Positions 1 to 7,287 of a stretch of 61,500 nucleotides of DNA are shown one piece after another; within the stretch, counting starts at the first letter, position 1; every line of letters begins with the position of its first letter. The notes below the pieces were generated by a model that did no database searches, had not been told where the DNA came from, and was given only the letters and a program-made list of their open reading frames with translations. The stretch is from an uncultured Flavobacteriales bacterium (GTDB lineage: Bacteria > Bacteroidota > Bacteroidia > Flavobacteriales_D > Crocinitomicaceae), in the NCBI GenBank assembly GCA_903945495.1, contig CAJAVU010000026.1, positions 1 through 61,500 of the forward strand, in the 5' to 3' direction. The translations under genes and the position numbers were made by a program.

Positions 1-1
1 A

Positions 2-274
2 ACAATTGTTGTCCAATCAGTTGATAATCCAATTTATTTGACAGCCGACACTGTTTACATGCATGACAGAATAGTTGATACCGTAATTGAGTACCGTGAA
101 GGAAAAACCATTTATGTTCAGGAAAAAGTAAGTGAACGTCCACGCATTGAATTAAGCGAACGTGTAAAATCGAGTGATGTTATGCCGCCAATCACAACTT
201 TAGATTTGAAAAATAGGGGAGAATCAATGCGAGAAGATAAGTTGGTTGGAATAATGGATGGTGTTGTTTATTAA
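2..274 (+). CDS. C-terminal part of a protein of unknown function (5' end outside the window)
   Basis: The reading frame is open from the first full codon of the window to a TAA at 274, so the gene starts upstream and only about the last 90 residues are visible. They are hydrophilic, begin with TIVVQSVDNP and contain the run ADTVYMHDRIVDTVIEY, a style seen in periplasmic parts of Bacteroidota envelope proteins. No domain is recognised. An internal TTG or ATG could be read as a start, but the frame continues to the window edge, so truncation by the window is the simpler reading. Confidence 0.6.
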   Translation, partial: TIVVQSVDNPIYLTADTVYMHDRIVDTVIEYREGKTIYVQEKVSERPRIELSERVKSSDVMPPITTLDLKNRGESMREDKLVGIMDGVVY

Positions 275-389
275 GTCCGCTTTTCCCGTTTTAAGCATAA
301 TAAAAGCACGTGTAATTTCTCACTTATTAAGTTCATTTTTTCTAATCAACAATGTTCCGTAAATTGCTGAGACTATAAAACCTTGGCAT

Positions 390-749
390 ATGATCAAACT
401 AATCTCAATTTGTTGTTCGTTGGTAATTTTGACAGCTTGCAGCAAAAATGGATGCGATAATCTGCCTGATCAGTTTTCCTCGTATGAAGAAGCTGAACGA
501 AAAATTGAAGCCACAGAATTTAATGTAAAACAAGAAATCCGAACGCCAGAAAGTTCGTGGATTTATGGTGCCACATTTTATAGCTGCGATGGAGAATTGG
601 GCTATTTAGAAGTAGAAACCGATCATGGTAGTTATTACCTCAAAGATGTACCTAAACAAATTTGGCAAGCCTTTCAAGAAACAGAGTCAACTGGCAAGTT
701 TTTCAACGAAGAACTCCGCGGAAATTACTTGCTAGTGACTGGTGAATAA
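390..749 (+). CDS. Small predicted lipoprotein of unknown function
   Basis: The 119-residue product starts with a short charged N-region, a hydrophobic stretch and the lipobox LTAC (Cys16), followed by SKNGCDN, so it is predicted to be lipidated and anchored in the envelope. The mature part is about 100 residues with two further cysteines (Cys22 and one in YSCDGE near residue 67) that could form a disulfide. It looks globular, with alternating charged and aromatic residues (GYLEVETDHGSYYLKDV). It stands alone between the partial gene at the window start and the convergent operon ending at 935. The family is not recognised; it may be a KTSC-like or small beta domain, but this is a guess. Confidence 0.7.
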   Translation: MIKLISICCSLVILTACSKNGCDNLPDQFSSYEEAERKIEATEFNVKQEIRTPESSWIYGATFYSCDGELGYLEVETDHGSYYLKDVPKQIWQAFQETESTGKFFNEELRGNYLLVTGE

Positions 750-934
750 AGTGCACCTGAAGAATAATTAATCTAATGCTTTTTTGTCTCAAATGTTTCC
801 GTAAAAAGAAATTTCAGCTTATCATTATTTACGATTAACTTCTTATTTTTTGCTACAATGGAAAAACGAGAAAGGCACAGTGTCTTAATATAAGATGCTT
901 TTTGTCAAGCTTATAATTATTAAATAGGATTTAA

Positions 935-1810
935 CTACTCTCTTCGTCTTCCACCAAAACGATACACCAAGTTGACTGCTGCTTGGAAACCAAGGCGTTT
1001 TCGCACGTAATCATAATAGGTCGAAGCATTGTTCAAATTAAATCCTAATTCGGTATTTAGTTGGATGTGTTTCGAAAAATTGAATTGAAATCCTCCAGTT
1101 AATCCTATACGATAATAGGTATGTTTTGGTGAAGGAAAATAAGTTTTAATGTTCGTTGAATCTTTGTATTCCGAAATTGCTCTTTGATTCACGCCAACGT
1201 AGATACCCGGCATCCAATATGGTGTAATCTTCCGATTGTCATCAAACATGAAAAGCACTTCTATACCGCCTTCGCCTAACAAATCTCGATCATGGTTCCA
1301 TAAATACTCTCCTGTTTCTAATATTATTGAGTCTTTAAGTCGGTTGAATCCAATACGCATGGGAAGTCGAAATCCAATTTTCTTGTTTACATTGTATTGT
1401 ACATAAAAACTTTGATTGTAATTGCTCGAAATCGTTAAATCTAAATCATTACCCTGAAAAAAGAAAGGAGACAAGAGGTTCGCTCCAATAGAGAATTTTC
1501 CATACGAATACTTACTCGGATCTTCAATGGAAGAAGAATTGTACTTTGCTCCACCTGGTAAAGGGTCGTTAGTACCAATAATTACACTCCAATTTTTATC
1601 AGATACATTCGCTTGGTTCGAATAGGATTTTAGCGTGGAAATACTACGGATTTGTGTTTTACCTTCGAAAGTATATTTGATTAATCCTTCAGTCTTGTTT
1701 ACCGAAATGAGTTCAACCAATTGAATTTCTCCAGAAGGAAAATACAAGGTGTCTTGCGCTTTTACCGTAAGACAAAACAAGCTAATTATAAGAATAATAA
1801 ATGTTTTCAT
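935..1810 (-). CDS. Outer-membrane beta-barrel protein, paralogue of the gene at 4637
   Basis: The preferred start is the ATG at 1810, which gives the signal peptide MKTFIILIISLFCLTVKA; an in-frame ATG at 1828 would add six residues. The mature protein has an N-terminal segment of about 60 residues (LYFPSGEIQLVELISVNKTEG) shared with the protein at 4637. A barrel-like part of about 190 residues follows, with alternating strands, SNYNQSFYVQYN and the closing strand QAAVNLVYRFGG. A terminal aromatic followed by a few residues is usual for outer-membrane barrels. It is the last gene of a four-gene operon and begins 23 bases after the lipoprotein stop. Its function is unknown; the two barrels may work as a pair with the lipoprotein and the radical SAM enzyme between them. 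Confidence 0.75.
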   Translation of the reverse strand: MKTFIILIISLFCLTVKAQDTLYFPSGEIQLVELISVNKTEGLIKYTFEGKTQIRSISTLKSYSNQANVSDKNWSVIIGTNDPLPGGAKYNSSSIEDPSKYSYGKFSIGANLLSPFFFQGNDLDLTISSNYNQSFYVQYNVNKKIGFRLPMRIGFNRLKDSIILETGEYLWNHDRDLLGEGGIEVLFMFDDNRKITPYWMPGIYVGVNQRAISEYKDSTNIKTYFPSPKHTYYRIGLTGGFQFNFSKHIQLNTELGFNLNNASTYYDYVRKRLGFQAAVNLVYRFGGRRRE

Positions 1811-1833
1811 ACTGTCCTTGTTATGCATATTTC

Positions 1834-3429
1834 TTAATCTTTTAATGTGACATTCATGTAGGCCTCGAACAATTCTTTTGAGAATGCCGATAATCCACCT
1901 TTTTCACGTAAGGCCAACATAGCTGCCCAATTTGTTTTTCCTTCATACGTATCTTTCGATAAGTAATATCCTTTACTATGCAGAAAAAGGGAGCGTTTTT
2001 GAGAAGAAACTGGTAGATTGTCAAATACAACTAATGCTGAATCACCAGTCATCTTATGTTCCATGTATTGGTCATCATCCAATGAAAGTGCTGCAGTGAA
2101 ATCTTCGTTACCCATGGCGGATGTCGGTGTGCGACGTTCGACTGTTACTGTTTCTGGCGCGGAGAAATCCATTTGTAAAGCATCGATTTCCCAAAATTTA
2201 TACCCGGAAGAAAGTCTGAATTCAACCGATTCATCCGTTAGATATTCAGCTGGAATGGCTACAACAAGTTCATTGTAGTTTACTTCACTGATCAAATTAA
2301 TTGCTTCAATTGGTTCCCATGAACCATTCTTTTTTACTTCAACAATCAATGGGATTCCTGCTTCAATTACATCTTTTTGAGCTTCTTCTGGTGTTCGTTT
2401 TTGATTGTGTTTCACCCATTTATCATAGTTTTTCCCCATCAATTCGGCAAATGAATGATAGACCAATCCTCCCCAGTTGCTGTTTTTTGCTCGCACGATT
2501 AATTTCGCATGTTGCTTTTGCTCGTTCACCTTAAATGTTGCAAAGACATGGCTGAAATCATTCTCACCTATTTGGTCAAATAAATAAGCTTGGTCATCGG
2601 TTTCATTCAGCTGCGCACTTACATCTGTGCCGTTATCGCTGCTAACATTGATTGCCGTTTCACGCTGCTTTATGGTGTAAACTTCTCCTTTTTGATCTGT
2701 TGCAATTTCCGCTTCGGCTGAATGTTTTACGATAATCATTTCCATTAGATTGGTGAATTGAAGTTCATTTTCCTCATTCTTAACCAGCATTTTATAAGAT
2801 GCATTTTCAGGATGATAATCTGGTAAGGACTTATAATCATGACGTTCTAGATTTGGAGCAGTCGCACCGGTGAACAAGGTGTTGTTGTAGTGGTATTGTT
2901 CGCCATCGTAGGTGTAATTATGTGGACAGCTACACGCAATTAATAGGAAAACACCAATGCCTGCTGCAGTGACTCCTCCTGCAATTAAAAGATTACCAAC
3001 TGTATTCAAGCCTCTGTTTTTGTCTAGGACTTTTATGTCAGTAATGTTCTTGATAGGAAAATTTACATGAACACTATCCGTTTCAAGTGCATCCAAATAT
3101 AAATGAATCTGATTTACATATATTACTTCGGATTGTTGAACCGTAAAATTTTTTCGTTGCAATCCCAATTTGTAATAAAAATCAACATGAGAATCTACTT
3201 GAATCAATTCGCCTTTCACCAGATCCTTGTTGATAGTTGGGTTTTTTAATTGCCAATAACGATCACCAACATGAACCAAAATAAAAGGATAGGAATTTTC
3301 GTTCAATAAGATTTGTGCATTGTTATTTAGTACGGTTCTCGTTTTTAAATGATAGAATCCACAACTTGTAAAAACAAATGGCAGAAGAAAAAAGAATGCG
3401 ATAATGCGCGTTGAATTTAAGTGTTTCAT
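1834..3429 (-). CDS. Large predicted lipoprotein with an internal membrane segment and a CSCPxxYTYDG motif
   Basis: The 531-residue product begins with a signal peptide ending in the lipobox FTSC (Cys23). Residues 24 to 140 are a beta-rich domain. Residues 145 to 167 are strongly hydrophobic (NLLIAGGVTAAGIGVFLLIAC) and run directly into CSCPHNYTYDGEQYHYNN, then TGATAPNLERHDYKSLP. A motif of this kind, with two close cysteines, CP, YxYDG and LERxDY, recurs in Bacteroidota envelope proteins of unknown role (from memory, not searched). The remaining 300 residues look like two or three beta domains. It follows the radical SAM gene by 8 bases, so the two are probably translated from one message. 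It may be the substrate or partner of that enzyme; this is inference. Confidence 0.7.
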   Translation of the reverse strand: MKHLNSTRIIAFFFLLPFVFTSCGFYHLKTRTVLNNNAQILLNENSYPFILVHVGDRYWQLKNPTINKDLVKGELIQVDSHVDFYYKLGLQRKNFTVQQSEVIYVNQIHLYLDALETDSVHVNFPIKNITDIKVLDKNRGLNTVGNLLIAGGVTAAGIGVFLLIACSCPHNYTYDGEQYHYNNTLFTGATAPNLERHDYKSLPDYHPENASYKMLVKNEENELQFTNLMEMIIVKHSAEAEIATDQKGEVYTIKQRETAINVSSDNGTDVSAQLNETDDQAYLFDQIGENDFSHVFATFKVNEQKQHAKLIVRAKNSNWGGLVYHSFAELMGKNYDKWVKHNQKRTPEEAQKDVIEAGIPLIVEVKKNGSWEPIEAINLISEVNYNELVVAIPAEYLTDESVEFRLSSGYKFWEIDALQMDFSAPETVTVERRTPTSAMGNEDFTAALSLDDDQYMEHKMTGDSALVVFDNLPVSSQKRSLFLHSKGYYLSKDTYEGKTNWAAMLALREKGGLSAFSKELFEAYMNVTLKD

Positions 3430-3437
3430 AGTGTTAA

Positions 3438-4625
3438 TTAGTTTAATATGGGTAAATCACAACCGTCTATTTTCAGTTCGTGAATTGCCGTTTCGTGGTT
3501 TTTATCAAGAATATGCGTTTTCATGTTTCTGCAAAATGGACATGAGCTGATGTATCCATCTGTATCAATGTACAAATAGCCGTTTCCAGCACCAAGACAA
3601 CCTTTCTTTCGCTGATGATAGCCCGTATATAAAACAATTGGTAAGTGTTTTTTTGAAGCGTCAGCATTTGCTTGTAAGAAAAAAGTTTCTAGGGTCGTTA
3701 ATTGCTCTAGGTTTAAATAAACATCCTGGTATTCATAATTGCCTGCTGCACGTGGTTCCAATACCTGAACGAACGATGCTCCTTGCTCATTGGCAAAATT
3801 CAAATAGTTCCATAAATTTTCTTCCGAGCAAAATTCTTTTGTGGCACAAATCGTGAAGGTGAGAACAAGGTTTAAATCACGTGCATTTTTCGCTGCGTCA
3901 AGTGCCCATTGAAAGGCCTTGTCATTGCGTCGGAATGCGTTGTGCTTTTCGGCAAGGTAATGATCAATTCCGATTGATATTCCAGTCAAACCAGCATTTT
4001 TCAATCGTTCAAGATTTTTTCGTGAGCAATTGAAACCAGAAGTATAAATGTAGAAATCGCTTTTTCCTGGGGCTGATTCAAATAATTCAACTAAATCATC
4101 CACATGTGTCATTGGTTCTCCTCCACCATATTGAATGACAGAAATTCCAGCAGCATGCAATTTTTGAAGAATTTGCTTGTGATCGTCCAAACTGAGCGTA
4201 TCTTTTTTATTCAATTCGTGCCCTTCATAACAGTGTTCGCAATTCAAGGGACATTTTTTAGTAAAGGCAATTTGTACCAGTTTTAAATTTTCCAAGTTGG
4301 AAATAGAACCATTCAATGCTTTGCTTACTTCAACTTCTAAAGGGCGATAAAAGAGGGGGGAAGGCCAGCCGTTCATATTGGAATTGAAGTAATATTTACC
4401 GTTTACATATGCCAACTTCCCAATTCCGGTTTCGGTTGTATAGACCTGTTTCAGTGACAGAATATGCTTTCGAATTTTACCGAGCAAGAAAGGATTTTTA
4501 TAGCGTTTCATAAAATGAATTCCAATTGAAATCCACATACGTAAGAGTATCCAGTTTTTGGTAAAACCAACTTTGATTGTTTCAGTGCGTTTCTCAGTTT
4601 GCATTGTTGATTTAGAATTGTTCAT
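3438..4625 (-). CDS. Radical SAM enzyme with SPASM-like C-terminal cysteines
   Basis: The 395-residue protein carries the radical SAM signature C125-PLN-C129-EH-C132, which binds the 4Fe-4S cluster that cleaves S-adenosylmethionine. GGGEP at 167-171 is the SAM-contacting motif, followed by the usual half-barrel. The C-terminus has Cys343, Cys362, Cys365 and Cys389 around YLYIDTDGYISSCPFC, as in SPASM or twitch domains that hold an auxiliary cluster and are common in enzymes maturing peptides or proteins. The first 110 residues are an extra N-terminal domain. The gene lies 11 bases after the barrel gene at 4637 and 8 before the lipoprotein gene, so it belongs to the operon. No small precursor-peptide gene was found next to it. 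The reaction and substrate are unknown. Confidence 0.85.
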   Translation of the reverse strand: MNNSKSTMQTEKRTETIKVGFTKNWILLRMWISIGIHFMKRYKNPFLLGKIRKHILSLKQVYTTETGIGKLAYVNGKYYFNSNMNGWPSPLFYRPLEVEVSKALNGSISNLENLKLVQIAFTKKCPLNCEHCYEGHELNKKDTLSLDDHKQILQKLHAAGISVIQYGGGEPMTHVDDLVELFESAPGKSDFYIYTSGFNCSRKNLERLKNAGLTGISIGIDHYLAEKHNAFRRNDKAFQWALDAAKNARDLNLVLTFTICATKEFCSEENLWNYLNFANEQGASFVQVLEPRAAGNYEYQDVYLNLEQLTTLETFFLQANADASKKHLPIVLYTGYHQRKKGCLGAGNGYLYIDTDGYISSCPFCRNMKTHILDKNHETAIHELKIDGCDLPILN

Positions 4626-4636
4626 TTAACGTCTAA

Positions 4637-5515
4637 TTAGAAACGATACACTAAATTAATGGCTGCTTGATAAGATTGGCGTTTATTTCGTTCAAAAGGA
4701 TAATAATTCCAAGCTCTTGCGGTATTCACATTTCCTCCAGCTTCAAAATTCACAGCAAAATGTTGCTTTACGTTGAGTTGAACTCCAATAGAGAAGGCAA
4801 TACGATAATATTGCTCCCTAGGACCAATGCTGTTCGTTCCAAACACTTCATTACCTGCATTATCTGGATTAGGCGTCCAACGCACTCCCTGACTTTTTCC
4901 AAAATAAATACCATGCAATATATAAGGATTAATCTTACGTTTGTCATTGAGCATGATAAGTGGTTCTAGTCCGATCTCATAAATGAGATCGCGGGCGATA
5001 TGTTTGTATTTATTGCTTTTGCTTTCGAGTCGCTCGTTCGTCATAATTAAAAAACCAACGCGCAATGGAAGGCGAACAGCTATGTGTTTATTAAAATTAT
5101 ATTGACCATAAAAACTCTGGTTGTAATTGGATGCGATTGAAATTTCTGTTTCACTGCCTAAAGAAGATAAAGTCGAAAGTAAATTAATGCCTACTGAAAA
5201 TTTGGAGTAGGAATGAGGTGTATAGATTTTTTTTACACGGACACTGTCCATGTATTTATTCGTATAAATTGAGGGTTTAAAACTTATAGAAACGAAATCT
5301 GTCGTATCTGTGGAAGAATGATTCGTGAAGGAAGTCAAACTAGAAATGGATTGAACCACTTTTTTGTCATTTTGCATGTAGACAATTATTCCATCCTTCT
5401 TGTCAACTAATAAGAGTTGGACGATCTTAATATCTCCATTTTTAAGAACAAGCGTGTCTTGCGCTGAAATGTAAAGAAATGGAAATTGAAACAAAAGTAA
5501 AAAAAGGTATTTCAT
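4637..5515 (-). CDS. Outer-membrane beta-barrel protein, first gene of the radical SAM operon
   Basis: The 292-residue product has a signal peptide (MKYLFLLLFQFPFLYISA), then an N-terminal segment DTLVLKNGDIKIVQLLLVDKKDG closely matching the protein at 935. The barrel-like domain contains YSKFSVGINLLS and SNYNQSFYGQYNFNKHIAVRLPLRVGF and ends in QAAINLVYRF, with the C-terminal Phe typical of BAM-inserted barrels. The two paralogues align over their whole length. Conserved blocks such as RLPxRxGF and HGIYxG/PGIYxG point to a common fold and an ancient tandem duplication around the two middle genes. The role is unknown. Confidence 0.75.
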   Translation of the reverse strand: MKYLFLLLFQFPFLYISAQDTLVLKNGDIKIVQLLLVDKKDGIIVYMQNDKKVVQSISSLTSFTNHSSTDTTDFVSISFKPSIYTNKYMDSVRVKKIYTPHSYSKFSVGINLLSTLSSLGSETEISIASNYNQSFYGQYNFNKHIAVRLPLRVGFLIMTNERLESKSNKYKHIARDLIYEIGLEPLIMLNDKRKINPYILHGIYFGKSQGVRWTPNPDNAGNEVFGTNSIGPREQYYRIAFSIGVQLNVKQHFAVNFEAGGNVNTARAWNYYPFERNKRQSYQAAINLVYRF

Positions 5516-5890
5516 TGATTTAAAATTTATACGAATTAACCCTTCTCCCAGAATAAATTAAGCAAGATAACAACAAAAGATATTTTGTTTGTTTAAAAAA
5601 ATAGTAGTTTTTCATGCGTTCTCTTTATTCTGTTAAACTTTGGCATATAGACATGAGGTTAATCTTTATGTTGTGTTAACAATTATAACGTGTCAAACAT
5701 ATGGCCAAATTGTTAGTCTACAAAATTGAATTTCACAATAAATAAATTATTAGTTGCGTATTTCGCAACAGGTAGGTCAAATCTCGGTCACCTTTCTGCG
5801 CTGGAGGCTATTAAAGGCAGGTGGGTTCTCGGTACTAATTATCAAGAATAGCTTGGTTTAAACGTTTATCACTAATCCGTTTATCTCTAA
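5516..5890. other. Intergenic region with a perfect hairpin and a G+C-richer block
   Basis: No intact gene was found in these 375 bases. A perfect hairpin GTTGCG-TATTT-CGCAAC lies at 5753-5769. It is followed by a block of about 80 bases (5771-5850) that is clearly richer in G+C than its surroundings. That block can be read on the plus strand as a short open stretch of about 34 codons, closed by stops on both sides and without an ATG. It may be a relic of a gene or a structured RNA; the sequence alone does not decide. The part next to 5515 should hold the promoter of the radical SAM operon, but no convincing TAnnTTTG box is visible. Confidence 0.35.
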
Positions 5891-6538
5891 TTAGATTTTT
5901 TTCAACCAAACAGCTGCTTGAAGCTTGCTACCATCTTCTAGAATGACATAATACAATTCTCCAGTCATGCTGGATTTTGTTGCCAATTGATCTATGAACG
6001 CTTGTTTCGTTTTGATTTTTCCTCCACTTTGTTTCCATTTTGAACGTAAATGATCTGCGGCTTCTTTCGGCGAATGTTCTTCTCCATTGCGTATGAATAG
6101 GATATCGGAAGTTTCAATATTCTTTAATAAGGTTTGAATCTCTTTCGTTTCATCTTTATCCGCTTTTTGTGGATGGTAATTTTCAACGATTTCGAAATTG
6201 GCAAAATCATCTCCGAAGAGTTTGTTCACCATGTGTTTGCACGTAACGGTATAAGAAAAGTGATTGAATTTGAAATTAATCGGTTCCATTTCCATGATCG
6301 ATTCAGCCACCAACACCTTCTCATTTTCTTTAATGATGATTTGTGTTTGTCCTTTGGTAATATCGTTGATGCTACAAATCACATTTCCCTCAATAGATGG
6401 TAAGTTGATTTGCGTACGTTGAACGAGTTGAAATTTGAATCCCTTCTTCGGAAGTAGCAATTGATTGACAGGCTTTTCCTCAGAGGAACAACCAATGATG
6501 AAAAGTGTCAGAATGAAAAGAGTTCCAAATTTTATCAC
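5891..6538 (-). CDS. Predicted lipoprotein of unknown function
   Basis: The 215-residue product has a short signal peptide and the lipobox FIIGC followed by SSEEKP, so it should be lipid-anchored. The middle contains an alternating beta-rich part (NVICSINDITKGQTQIIIKENEKVLVAES) and HMVNKLFGDDFANFEIVENYHP. The C-terminal 80 residues include a charged helix (EAADHLRSKWKQSGGKIKTKQAFIDQLATKSS) and end in LYYVILEDGSKLQAAVWLKKI. The helix resembles the DUF5329 style of small periplasmic proteins, where a strand-helix unit with SKWKxxGxKIKTxxAFID is followed by TGExYYV; that match is from memory. The gene is monocistronic, with a repeat-rich leader upstream. Confidence 0.7.
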   Translation of the reverse strand: MIKFGTLFILTLFIIGCSSEEKPVNQLLLPKKGFKFQLVQRTQINLPSIEGNVICSINDITKGQTQIIIKENEKVLVAESIMEMEPINFKFNHFSYTVTCKHMVNKLFGDDFANFEIVENYHPQKADKDETKEIQTLLKNIETSDILFIRNGEEHSPKEAADHLRSKWKQSGGKIKTKQAFIDQLATKSSMTGELYYVILEDGSKLQAAVWLKKI

Positions 6539-6544
6539 AAATTC

Positions 6545-6626
6545 ATTGTTTAATCACAAATTACGAATCACCCTGTCTGTCGACAGGCCGGAAATCACGA
6601 ATCACAAATCACGAATTACAAATCTT
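6545..6626. repeat. Dispersed repeat: AATCACRAAT units around a CCTGTC hairpin, copy 1
   Basis: Degenerate units of the form AATCACAAATTACGAATCAC flank the hairpin CCTGTC-TGTC-GACAGG at 6572-6587. A second copy of hairpin plus flanks lies at about 53185-53245, and hairpin-free AATCA-type runs occur at 7207-7280 and 30515-30558. The unit sits in the gap between the genes at 5891 and 6630. Repeats of this style are common in Bacteroidota intergenic regions; no function can be assigned from the sequence. Confidence 0.65.
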
Positions 6627-6629
6627 TAG

Positions 6630-7115
6630 TTAGCGGTGTTGGTCGAACAACAACAGATTTCCATCTGGATCTTGCACCATAAAGAAAGCAGGACCAGTCG
6701 AAGTTGTATCTGTTTCTGTCATGATACTAATTCCTTTACTTTTTAAGTGTTTTTCAATCACGCGTACATCGTCCCATTTTTTCATGTTCTTCGCATTTTC
6801 ATCCCAACCAGGATTGAAAGTCAACATGTTTCCTTCAAAAAATCCACTAAAGATTCCAATGATTGTTGTACCATTTTTTAGGATGAGGTAATTATTTTTT
6901 TCATCACCGCCCATTTTTGAAAAACCAAGTGCTTCATAGAATGCTTTTGATTTTTGAAGATCTTTCACATTTAAACTCATCGAAAATGCTCCAAGAATCA
7001 AGGGCTTTTCTGTTTTCGCTTTTTCTTTGCCCTCGTGGTAAACGAACGACATAGTCAGGATTCCTAATCCAAAAGCACCAAGCAATGCCAATGGAAAAAT
7101 GATAGATTTTTTCAT
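6630..7115 (-). CDS. Glyoxalase/VOC superfamily protein with an N-terminal membrane anchor
   Basis: The 161-residue product starts with a membrane segment or uncleaved signal (residues 5-27, ALLGAFGLGILTMSFVYH). One VOC-superfamily module follows: LGAFSMSLNVKDLQKSKAFYEALGF is the first beta-alpha unit, and FFMVQDPDGNLLLFDQHR is the typical last strand of glyoxalase/bleomycin-resistance folds. VOC proteins bind a metal ion and act on varied small substrates, often as dimers. An exported VOC protein is less common than cytosolic ones. The substrate cannot be told from sequence. It is separated from the sugar transporter upstream by a repeat-rich gap of 172 bases and is probably transcribed alone. 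Confidence 0.8.
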   Translation of the reverse strand: MKKSIIFPLALLGAFGLGILTMSFVYHEGKEKAKTEKPLILGAFSMSLNVKDLQKSKAFYEALGFSKMGGDEKNNYLILKNGTTIIGIFSGFFEGNMLTFNPGWDENAKNMKKWDDVRVIEKHLKSKGISIMTETDTTSTGPAFFMVQDPDGNLLLFDQHR

Positions 7116-7206
7116 CGTGTTTTTTTAAGTGAGTCAAATGTAGTGAAAAAAGAAAATTGTTAGATTCGAAGATTTGACAGGATTTGAAAATTAGAGAATC
7201 AATTGA

Positions 7207-7280
7207 ATTAATTACAAATCATCAATCATAAATCATAAATCATGAATAATAAATCACAAATCACAAATTACAAATCACGA
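7207..7280. repeat. Degenerate AATCA[CT][AG]AAT direct repeats
   Basis: About 70 bases made of variants of AATCATAAATCATGAATAATAAATCACAAATCACAA, without the hairpin seen at 6572. It belongs to the same dispersed family as 6545-6626, 30515-30558 and 53209-53245. It lies downstream of the MFS transporter stop and upstream of the VOC gene. Confidence 0.6.
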
Positions 7281-7287
7281 ATCCCCC

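Noticed and set aside
3438-5515. A small precursor peptide for the radical SAM enzyme
   Set aside because: Short frames near the gene are antisense shadows without a leader-core look; none could be supported.
7207-7280. AT-rich direct repeats as an origin of replication
   Set aside because: The same family occurs in several other spacers, no DnaA-box cluster or replication gene is nearby.
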